A DNA stretch of 64,000 bases, taken from an uncultured Bacteroidia bacterium. Its GTDB lineage: Bacteria > Bacteroidota > Bacteroidia > Bacteroidales > UBA932. Location: positions 1 to 64,000 of the forward strand of contig CACYGI010000007.1 of the NCBI GenBank assembly GCA_902773925.1, written 5' to 3'. Position numbers and translations under genes: made by a program. Position 1 is the first letter of the stretch; each line of letters opens with the position of its first letter. Below the pieces are notes generated by a model. The model was not told the origin of the DNA. It searched no databases and saw only the letters and a list, made by a program, of their open reading frames with translations. Below, one piece after another: positions 30,790 to 38,368 of this stretch.

Positions 30790-32658
30790 ATGAAGACAAA
30801 TGGCAAGATAGGCGTGACGACCGAGAACATTTTCCCGGTCATCAAGCAGTTCCTCTATTCGGACAAGGATATTTTCGTGCGCGAGCTCGTAGCAAATGCG
30901 GTCGATGCCACGCAGAAGCTCAAGGCGCTGGCTTCGTCCGGCGAATTCAAGGGCGAAACGGGTGACCTGACCATTCACGTCGATGCCGACGAAAAGGCAA
31001 AGACGCTCACCATCACCGACCGCGGTATCGGTATGACCGCCGATGAGGTGGACCGCTACATCAACCAGATCGCATTTTCGAGCGCGGGCGAATTCCTTGA
31101 GAAATACAAGGACCAGAAGGGCATCATCGGCCACTTCGGCCTGGGCTTCTATTCGGCGTTTATGGTCTCGACCAAGGTCGTCATAGAGACTCTCTCGTGG
31201 CAGGAAGGCGCCGAGCCGGTCCGCTGGGAATGTAACGGCGATCCGGAGTACAAGATGGGCAAGGGCAGCCGCAGCGAGCGCGGTACCTCCATCATCCTGT
31301 ACCTCGATCCGGACAGCAGCGAGTATGCCGAAGAAAGCCGCACCGGAGCACTGCTCCACAAGTTCTGCCAGTTTATGCCGGTCCCCGTGGCCCTTGGCAA
31401 GAAGAAGGAATGGAAGGACGGCAAATATGTCAGCACCGAGGAGGACAATATCATCAATACGATGGATCCCATCTGGACCCGCAAGCCCTCCGACCTCAAG
31501 GACGAGGACTATATGGAGTTCTACCGCCACCTGTATCCGATGGCCGACGATCCGATGTTCTACATCCATCTCAACGTGGACTATCCGTTCAACCTGACGG
31601 GCGTGCTGTACTTCCCCAAGATCAAGAACCAGATAGAGATCGCCCGCAACAAGATCCAGCTCTACTGCAACCAGATGTTCGTGACCGACTCCGTTGAGGA
31701 GATCGTGCCGGAGTTCCTGACTCTGCTGCACGGTGTCATCGACTCGCCAGACATTCCGCTCAACGTCTCGCGAAGCTACCTGCAGTCAGATGCCAATGTC
31801 AAGAAGATCTCGGGCTACATCACCCGCAAGGTGGCCGACCGCCTCGAAGAGCTCTCGCGCAACAATACCGAGGAGTTCGAGTCGAAGTGGGACAATCTCA
31901 AGCTCTTTATCGAGTACGGTATGATAACCGACGAGAAGTTCTGCGAGCGCGCCCTGAAGTTCGCCCGTTTCAAGAATACCGACGGCAAATATTTCCTCTA
32001 CGAGGATTACCGCAAGACCATCGAGGCGGAGCAGACCGACAAGGACAAGAAGGTCGTCTATCTCTATGCCGCCGACACCCAGAAGCAGTATCAGTATATC
32101 GAGGCCGCCCGCGCCAGGGGTTACGACGTGCTGCTGATGGACTGCCCGCTCGACGCGCATTTCGTCAACCTGCTCGAGAACAAGCTGAAGGACGCCCGCT
32201 TCGTGCGCGTGGACGCAGATTCGGCCGACCGCCTCATACCGAAGGAGGACGCTACGGCATTCGAGGTCACCGAAGACCAGCAGAAGGTGCTGCAGGCCAC
32301 CTTCGAGGACCTTCTGCCGAAGGAATACAAGTACGAGGTGAAGGTCGCCAATCTGGGCGAGACCGCCGCGCCGATCCTTATCACGCAGAGCGAATTTATG
32401 CGTCGTTACCGCGAGATGGCTTCACTCGGCGGAGGAATGAATTTCTATGGCGAGATGCCGGAGTCCTACAACATCCTTATCAACGCCCAGCATCCTCTGA
32501 TCATCAAGTGTATGGATGGCCGCGGCGTGGACGGGCTCTCCACCGATTCGCAGCTCCTGCGCCAGATCGCGGACCTTGCCCTGCTTTCCAACGGCATGCT
32601 CAAGGGCGAAGCGCTCGGCGCGTTCATCCGCCGCAGCGAAGAGCTTCTTGGTAAATAA
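30790..32658 (+). CDS. htpG: Molecular chaperone HtpG (Hsp90)
   Basis: A protein of 622 residues with the Hsp90 domain order. The N-terminal GHKL ATPase has ELVANAVDATQKLKALA, DRGIGMTADEVDRYINQIA and GIIGHFGLGFYSAFMV. The middle domain has VLYFPKIKNQIEIARNKIQL and the catalytic-loop stretch GVIDSPDIPLNVSRSYLQ. The C-terminal dimerisation domain follows. It folds client proteins in the cytoplasm, using ATP. It is slightly shorter than some Bacteroidota HtpG proteins, but all domains are complete. No operon partner; the VanZ-like gene lies convergently downstream. Confidence 0.96.
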   Translation: MKTNGKIGVTTENIFPVIKQFLYSDKDIFVRELVANAVDATQKLKALASSGEFKGETGDLTIHVDADEKAKTLTITDRGIGMTADEVDRYINQIAFSSAGEFLEKYKDQKGIIGHFGLGFYSAFMVSTKVVIETLSWQEGAEPVRWECNGDPEYKMGKGSRSERGTSIILYLDPDSSEYAEESRTGALLHKFCQFMPVPVALGKKKEWKDGKYVSTEEDNIINTMDPIWTRKPSDLKDEDYMEFYRHLYPMADDPMFYIHLNVDYPFNLTGVLYFPKIKNQIEIARNKIQLYCNQMFVTDSVEEIVPEFLTLLHGVIDSPDIPLNVSRSYLQSDANVKKISGYITRKVADRLEELSRNNTEEFESKWDNLKLFIEYGMITDEKFCERALKFARFKNTDGKYFLYEDYRKTIEAEQTDKDKKVVYLYAADTQKQYQYIEAARARGYDVLLMDCPLDAHFVNLLENKLKDARFVRVDADSADRLIPKEDATAFEVTEDQQKVLQATFEDLLPKEYKYEVKVANLGETAAPILITQSEFMRRYREMASLGGGMNFYGEMPESYNILINAQHPLIIKCMDGRGVDGLSTDSQLLRQIADLALLSNGMLKGEALGAFIRRSEELLGK

Positions 32659-32686
32659 ATATAGCCTCCGGCTGAAATGACGGTCG

Positions 32687-33091
32687 CTACCTTCCCCTGC
32701 GGGAGGTGGCGATTGCCATTATAAGGGTGGCGGTGGTGACGGCCGAGAGATTGATGCTCAAGTCCCAGGGATCGGTGGTGCGGCTGGTGGTGACGACGCC
32801 CTGAAGCAGCTCCAGCGCGTAGGCCAGCGCAATCGCGCTGATGGTCACCCAGACCAGAGTCTTCCACGGATTCTTGCCGGCGAAGGCTGCCTGAGCCAGG
32901 AAAATGTAGGGAAAGAACATCAGAAAGTGCACGATACGGTCCGTCCGGATACCCAGGATGGTCAACGGCATCTTGCTGCTCAGGGCGGAGAAATTGCCGA
33001 AGCACAGATAGACTATCGCGCCTACGTAGAGAAAGAAAAGCAGCACGTACAGCCAGCGCGTACCGCGGCGGGATGAACTACTTTTTGCCAT
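32687..33091 (-). CDS. VanZ-like membrane protein
   Basis: A protein of 134 residues with four predicted membrane helices. VanZ-family marks are GIRTDRIVHFLMFFPYIFLAQAAF and a later AYALELLQGVVTTSRTTDPWDLSINLSAV. VanZ in enterococci gives low-level teicoplanin resistance; most family members have unknown function in the envelope. Its start overlaps the end of the upstream HAD gene by 14 bp, so it is translated from the same message. Confidence 0.85.
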   Translation of the reverse strand: MAKSSSSRRGTRWLYVLLFFLYVGAIVYLCFGNFSALSSKMPLTILGIRTDRIVHFLMFFPYIFLAQAAFAGKNPWKTLVWVTISAIALAYALELLQGVVTTSRTTDPWDLSINLSAVTTATLIMAIATSRRGR

Positions 33092-33938
33092 ACTTGCCTT
33101 TTTGGCTGCGAAGCTTCTCGAGCTGGTCGTCAGCCTTTATCTTGTCTATGATGGCCGTTACGACGTTGTAGATCTCGCCTCCGACCGAATAATCCGCCTT
33201 GCAAATGAAGTTGACGCGGTCCTGCCGCAGCAGCTTGAGCGCGGTGCGGTGCTGCTTGGCATTGCCCTCCTGCCAAACGGCGATGGCGTTGCCGCCGAAC
33301 ATCTTGACGATCTTCATACAGGGCACGTCGGTCTCTCCGTCGCCGAAATAGATCATATTTGGGAAGGGGATGGGCTTCTCCTCCTCGCGGCGGCTCTCGT
33401 TGACTTTCTTGTTGTCGCTGATGTCCATAATGCCCTTGGCGATCTTGAAGAGGAACTGCGTCTTGCCGGTGTAGTCCACAGCCACGGCGGGCCAGACTGC
33501 CGTGCCGTTGTCGTCGTACCAGAAGGAGCAGGCAAATATCTTCTTGAACTCGTGTGCGATGGGGCTGCCCTCGATGAGCTCGGCCTGGCCGGAGCTGTTG
33601 ATGTAGTGCTCCACGGTCACGCCCTGGCGCTTGCCGTAGTCGTTGATCAGGGCAAACCACTCCCTGACACCGTTGAGCAGCTCGATGTTGCGTCCGAAGG
33701 ACTTGAAACTCTCGCGGGTGAGCTCGATGCCGGCCTTGCGGGCCTCCTCGATCATCAGCTTCATATAGGAGAGGATATGGTTGACCTGCTGCCCGTCGGG
33801 ATTGCGGTTGCTCAGCTCCCAGAACTCGCGCGGCGTCTTGCCGATGGCCTGGATAAAACCGAACTCCTGCATATTGCCGGGCGAGAGGGTGCCGTCAAAA
33901 TCGTATATGAGGGCTACGGTGGGCTTCTTGCGTGCCAT
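33078..33938 (-). CDS. HAD-superfamily hydrolase
   Basis: A protein of 286 residues with the HAD core: motif I IYDFDGTLSP (nucleophile Asp13, general acid Asp15), a motif II-like INSSGQAELIEG, and motif IV MIYFGDGETDVPCMKIVKMFGG. The cap between about residues 25 and 100 is helical. It should be a phosphatase, substrate unknown. A 51-codon gene ends 8 bp upstream and VanZ overlaps downstream, suggesting a three-gene operon. Confidence 0.88.
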   Translation of the reverse strand: MARKKPTVALIYDFDGTLSPGNMQEFGFIQAIGKTPREFWELSNRNPDGQQVNHILSYMKLMIEEARKAGIELTRESFKSFGRNIELLNGVREWFALINDYGKRQGVTVEHYINSSGQAELIEGSPIAHEFKKIFACSFWYDDNGTAVWPAVAVDYTGKTQFLFKIAKGIMDISDNKKVNESRREEEKPIPFPNMIYFGDGETDVPCMKIVKMFGGNAIAVWQEGNAKQHRTALKLLRQDRVNFICKADYSVGGEIYNVVTAIIDKIKADDQLEKLRSQKGKYGKK

Positions 33939-33946
33939 AAGCGTTG

Positions 33947-34102
33947 TTATTTGCCAGAATAGAAGTCAAATCCGTGACGGATGCCGCCGACTACCGCGTC
34001 CCACCGGAGAATGATGCCGATGATGCAGATCAGGCCCACTATGATGAGCCCCTTGGTCGTATCGGACTGCGCACTGAACCACACTTTGAACTTCTTGAAC
34101 AT
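33947..34102 (-). CDS. Small single-TM protein, unknown function
   Basis: The minus-strand frame encodes 51 residues, starting MFKKFKVWFSAQSDTTKG, then the membrane helix LIIVGLICIIGIILRW and a short tail ending in GFDFYSGK. It lies 8 bp upstream of the HAD gene, with a TATTTTTG -7 box at 34129-34122. The basic start, one helix and short tail resemble small conserved Bacteroidota proteins. Length and context support a real gene, but no function can be assigned. Confidence 0.7.
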   Translation of the reverse strand: MFKKFKVWFSAQSDTTKGLIIVGLICIIGIILRWDAVVGGIRHGFDFYSGK

Positions 34103-34187
34103 TTCTTCTGTTTTTACTTTGCAAAAATACTCAATTTATCTCAGATTTTAGTTATTTTTGTAAGAATAAGAAATAACCTTCAGCGCT

Positions 34188-35522
34188 ATGCTCAAACTCG
34201 ACATCTCCGGCTGCGAGCCTTTCGTGACAGTAAGTGAATTTGATGAATATGTATCTGCGGCCCGCAAGGCCCTGCAGACCCTGGACAGCAAGACCGGCCG
34301 CGGAAGCGAGTTCACGGGATGGAACGAGTTGCCCGAGGAGACGACCGAAGCCGACCTGCACTTGTATGATCTGATAGCTGCTGACTGGGCTCAGATGGGC
34401 GTTGACCTGGTCGTGGTGACCGGCATCGGTGGCTCGTATCTGGGAGCCCACGCGATGATCGAGGCTATGAGCCATCCGTTCCGCGCCCTTTTGGGCGAGA
34501 AAAACGGCCCGGATGTGGTATTCGCAGGGCACAATCTCTCCGAGGAGTATTACGCTGACCTGATGGATCTCGTTCGCAAGCGCGACGTGGCGGTGATCGT
34601 CATTTCAAAGAGCGGCACCACCACCGAGCCTGCGGTCGCATTCCGCATGCTGCGCCGGCACCTGGAGCAGCGTTACGGCAGCGGGGAGGCGGCGCGGCGC
34701 ATAGTGGCCGTTACCGATCCAGTCAAAGGCGCCCTTCGCGATATGGCTGCCGCCAAAGGCTACCGCACCTTCCCGATCCCGCCGGATATCGGCGGCCGCT
34801 TCTCGGTGCTTACCGCGGTCGGCCTGCTGCCGATGGCAGTTGCAGGTCTGGACATCCGCTCGATGATGGAGGGCGCACGGCACATCCAGCGTATCTGCGA
34901 CGAGCCCGAGAGGGACAATCCCGCCATCCGCTATGCCGCGCTGCGCAATCTGCTTCGCGACAAGGGATTCGACATAGAGATGCTGGTGGCCTTCAATCCC
35001 CGCCTGCGCGAATTTGCCGAATGGTGGAAGCAGCTTTTCGGCGAGAGCGAGGGCAAGGAGGGCAAGGGCATCTTCCCCGCATCGGCCGTCTTCACGACGG
35101 ATCTTCATTCGCTGGGACAGTATATCCAGGACGGAGCCCGCATCATCTTCGAGACGGTGCTGCAGGTGGCCAACAGCCGCCGCGAGGCATTTGTCGAAGA
35201 GGACGCCGACGATGCCGACGGACTCAATTACCTCAGCGGGACTGCTGTCGATCACTGCAACGAGATGGCCCGCATCGGCACCCGTCTGGCGCATATCGAT
35301 GCCGGCGTGCCCAATATCACCGTCTCCATTGAGCAGATAGATGAGTACAATCTCGGCCAGCTGATATATTTCTTCGAGAAAGCCTGTGCCCTGAGCGCGT
35401 ATGTCTCGGGCGTCAATCCTTTCGACCAGCCGGGAGTCGAAGCCTACAAGAATAATATGTTCGCGCTGCTCGGCAAGCCGGGCTACGACGAGCGCGCCGA
35501 AGAGCTGAGGGAGAGGATCTGA
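34188..35522 (+). CDS. pgi: Glucose-6-phosphate isomerase
   Basis: A protein of 444 residues of the bacterial short type. Motifs are VVTGIGGSYLGAHAMIEA, ISKSGTTTEPAVAFR for phosphate binding, GGRFSVLTAVGLLP and DQPGVEAYKNNMFALLGKPG. It interconverts glucose 6-phosphate and fructose 6-phosphate. A -7 box TATTTTTG at 34153-34160 gives a short leader. The last base overlaps the addB start (TGATG), so the nuclease genes are translationally linked to this glycolytic gene. Confidence 0.96.
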   Translation: MLKLDISGCEPFVTVSEFDEYVSAARKALQTLDSKTGRGSEFTGWNELPEETTEADLHLYDLIAADWAQMGVDLVVVTGIGGSYLGAHAMIEAMSHPFRALLGEKNGPDVVFAGHNLSEEYYADLMDLVRKRDVAVIVISKSGTTTEPAVAFRMLRRHLEQRYGSGEAARRIVAVTDPVKGALRDMAAAKGYRTFPIPPDIGGRFSVLTAVGLLPMAVAGLDIRSMMEGARHIQRICDEPERDNPAIRYAALRNLLRDKGFDIEMLVAFNPRLREFAEWWKQLFGESEGKEGKGIFPASAVFTTDLHSLGQYIQDGARIIFETVLQVANSRREAFVEEDADDADGLNYLSGTAVDHCNEMARIGTRLAHIDAGVPNITVSIEQIDEYNLGQLIYFFEKACALSAYVSGVNPFDQPGVEAYKNNMFALLGKPGYDERAEELRERI

Positions 35523-38365
35523 TGACGCCTTTTCTGGACCAGGTAGCCGACGTCTGCCTTCGGGAGTATATGTCCGCTCCAGGGGGATGCACTCTCGTAT
35601 TTCCCAACCGCCGCTCCGCCGTCTTTTTCCGCAGATACCTCGGCCTTCGGGCAAAGGGGCCGGTCTTTGCGCCCCGGACGCTTACGATCAGCGACCTTTT
35701 CGCCGAGCTCTCGGGATTGCGCCCTTCGGACAAGGTGGGCATGCTCTATCGGCTCTACCTGCGCTATGCGGCCCTTATGTGGCCCGGAGCCGAGCCCGCC
35801 GAATCTTTCGATGAATTCGTTTACTGGGGGGACATCCTCCTCTCGGATTTCGATGATATAGACAAATACCGCGTCGATGCGCAGAAGCTTTTTACCAACG
35901 TCCGCGACCTGAATGAGATCGACTTCGGATTCGAGTTCCAGTCGGAGAATCAGCGTCAGGCCATCCGCGAATTCTGGGAGCATTTCCTCGCCGGAGGAGA
36001 GCCGGCCTTCGAGGACGACAAGAAGCATCTCTTCCGCACGACCTGGAAGATCCTCTACGATCTGTACTCCGGATTCCGCGACGAGCTCCTCGCCGACGGC
36101 GAGTGCTACGAAGGCGGGATTTGCCGTCAGGTGACGGATGCACTGGTGGCCAAGGGTGAGGCGGCCGAAGCCTTGATCGGACGGCTGCGCGGTTACGGGC
36201 AGCTGGTATTCGTCGGCCTCAATGCTCTCAACAGCTGCGAACGGCTGCTGATGAACGTGGCCCGCGACCGGCTGGATGCGGATTTCTACTGGGACTACGA
36301 AGATGAGCGCCTGCGCGACAAGAATAACAAGTCGTCCCTCTTCATCAATGACAATATCAGGGATTATCCTTCGAGGTTCCGGCTTGCGCCCTCGCTGCCT
36401 CCGCAGCAAGAGTTCCGCGTGGTGGCGGTGCCTTCGGCCGTGGCCCAGACCCGTGTGGTGAGCCATATTCTGAGCGATATGGCGGCCGGGGAAGGTTTCG
36501 ATCCCTTTACGACGGCCATCGTCCTTCCGGACGAGAACCTGCTGCTGCCGATGATAGACGCGGTCCCCGAACGGATCGAGAGCATCAACGTGACGATGGG
36601 TTATCCGCTCTCGGCTTCGGGCGCGGCTTCCCTCCTGCGTCTGCTGGAGGCTATGCACCGCCGTCGCCGCGACACAGCGGAAGGACCTGCATTCTACCAC
36701 AGGGACGTGGTGCATCTGCTCAATCATCCGTTGTTTGCCTCGGCCGAAAGCGAGGCCGCGCAGATCCGCGCACAGATCATAGAGAAGAACATAATTTACT
36801 GCCCCGCGTCCCTGCTCGCAGAGTGCGGCGGATTGTTTGCGGCGGTATTCCGTCCGGCGGACGACGAGAACCTCTCGCAGTATCTGCACGAGGTGGTGGC
36901 CGCGGCTGCGGAGAGCGCGGCGCCCATCGACCGCGAATTCCTGGGCCATATAGACCGCATCATCTCCCGGATCGAGGGCTTCGGCATCAATATGAAGCTC
37001 AGGACGCGATTCCGCCTGCTGATGCAGTTGATGCAGACGGTGCGCATCCCCTTCGAGGGTGAGCCGCTCTCGGGCTTGCAGATTATGGGACCGCTGGAGA
37101 CGCGATGCCTCGATTTCAAGCATATCTTTATGCTCTCCGTTTCGGAAGGCACGTTCCCCCGGCAGACCGTGAGCGGGTCATTCATACCTTACAATCTTCG
37201 CTTTGCATTCGGCCTGCCTACCTACGAGCTTCGCGACGCCGTAGCGGCATATCATTTCTACCGCAGCATCTCGCGGGCCGAGCGGATCACGCTGCTCTAT
37301 GACTCCCGTACCGGCGGCCTGCAGAGCGGTGAGCCGAGCCGGTTTATCAAGCAGCTCAAGTATCATTTCGAAGTGCCCCTGAAGGAGGAAGAAGTCTCTT
37401 TCCCCATCATCGAGAGCCCTTCGGAGGAGCCCTCCAAGGTCGATAAGGATGCCCGCGTGATGGAGTTCCTGATCGGGCATTATCTGGAAGATCGCAAGGC
37501 ATTGTCGCCTTCGGCTCTCAACTGCTACATCAACTGTCCGCTGGTCTTCTATTACAAGTACGTGATGGGACTGGGCGAAGAGGAAGACGTGAGCGAGACC
37601 GTGGACAGCCGTTTGTTCGGCACCGTGTTCCACTACGTGATGGAGAGCATTTACCGGCCGCTCTGCGGCCATCAGGTGACGGCCGCGATGATAGAGCGGA
37701 TCAGGGGTGACCGGCAGAGGCTGGAGCAGGCCGTGCGCAGTGCATTTGCTTCGGAAGAGGTCCGCATCCGTGAAGTTAGCGGCCGCAACATTATCATAAT
37801 GGAGCTGGTGCTGCATTATGTCGATAAGGTGCTCGCGCACGATATGCAGGTGGCTCCATTCACCGTGGTAGGGACGGAGGTCCACCTGAGCTGCGACTTC
37901 GAGTTCGACGAGGGGCGCAGTGTGCATCTCTACGGCGTGGCGGACCGCATCGACCGGCCGCAGTTCACCGTGCAGGAAGGGGTGCGTGAGGATAACGGGA
38001 TCACCCGTATCATAGACTACAAGAGCGGCAAGACGAAGGACAAGAGCAAAGTCAATAAGAGTATTTCGGAGATGTTCGATCCCGATAACAAGGATCGTCC
38101 TTCGATAGCCCTGCAGCTGGCATTTTACTCACTTTTGTATGCTCGCAAATATCCTTCGGTGAAGTCCGGCGCGTATATTTACGGGCTCCAGGAGAAGGAT
38201 GAGCTGGAGATCTCCCTGCCGCCGCAGTTCTGCGATATAGACGAATTCGGCGGTCATCTGGCAGAGCTGCTCCGCGAGATTTTCAACCCCGATATACCTT
38301 TTATGGCGCGCGAAAGCCGCAGATGCGAATACTGCGATTTCCGCCATTTATGCAAGGAGAGATAG
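35522..38365 (+). CDS. addB: AddB-like nuclease subunit with Fe-S cluster
   Basis: A protein of 947 residues. The N-terminal part resembles an inactivated helicase (TLVFPNRRSAVFFRRYL, then FDEFVYWGDILLSDFDDID). The C-terminal nuclease domain has ITRIIDYKSGKTKD. It also has cysteines near 668-672 (NCYINCPLVFYYKYV) plus CEYCDFRHLC (Cys935, Cys938, Cys944), the 4Fe-4S staple of AddB. Together with AddA it resects double-strand ends up to a Chi-like site. It starts in the pgi stop (TGATG) and ends 3 bp before addA. Confidence 0.9.
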   Translation: MTPFLDQVADVCLREYMSAPGGCTLVFPNRRSAVFFRRYLGLRAKGPVFAPRTLTISDLFAELSGLRPSDKVGMLYRLYLRYAALMWPGAEPAESFDEFVYWGDILLSDFDDIDKYRVDAQKLFTNVRDLNEIDFGFEFQSENQRQAIREFWEHFLAGGEPAFEDDKKHLFRTTWKILYDLYSGFRDELLADGECYEGGICRQVTDALVAKGEAAEALIGRLRGYGQLVFVGLNALNSCERLLMNVARDRLDADFYWDYEDERLRDKNNKSSLFINDNIRDYPSRFRLAPSLPPQQEFRVVAVPSAVAQTRVVSHILSDMAAGEGFDPFTTAIVLPDENLLLPMIDAVPERIESINVTMGYPLSASGAASLLRLLEAMHRRRRDTAEGPAFYHRDVVHLLNHPLFASAESEAAQIRAQIIEKNIIYCPASLLAECGGLFAAVFRPADDENLSQYLHEVVAAAAESAAPIDREFLGHIDRIISRIEGFGINMKLRTRFRLLMQLMQTVRIPFEGEPLSGLQIMGPLETRCLDFKHIFMLSVSEGTFPRQTVSGSFIPYNLRFAFGLPTYELRDAVAAYHFYRSISRAERITLLYDSRTGGLQSGEPSRFIKQLKYHFEVPLKEEEVSFPIIESPSEEPSKVDKDARVMEFLIGHYLEDRKALSPSALNCYINCPLVFYYKYVMGLGEEEDVSETVDSRLFGTVFHYVMESIYRPLCGHQVTAAMIERIRGDRQRLEQAVRSAFASEEVRIREVSGRNIIIMELVLHYVDKVLAHDMQVAPFTVVGTEVHLSCDFEFDEGRSVHLYGVADRIDRPQFTVQEGVREDNGITRIIDYKSGKTKDKSKVNKSISEMFDPDNKDRPSIALQLAFYSLLYARKYPSVKSGAYIYGLQEKDELEISLPPQFCDIDEFGGHLAELLREIFNPDIPFMARESRRCEYCDFRHLCKER

Positions 38366-38368
38366 GAT

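Noticed and set aside
29611..31731. 706-codon open frame on the minus strand
   Set aside because: It lies opposite the S66 peptidase and htpG genes, has no family likeness, and is explained by GC-rich antisense codon structure.
35483..37123. 546-codon minus-strand frame
   Set aside because: Antisense shadow of addB.
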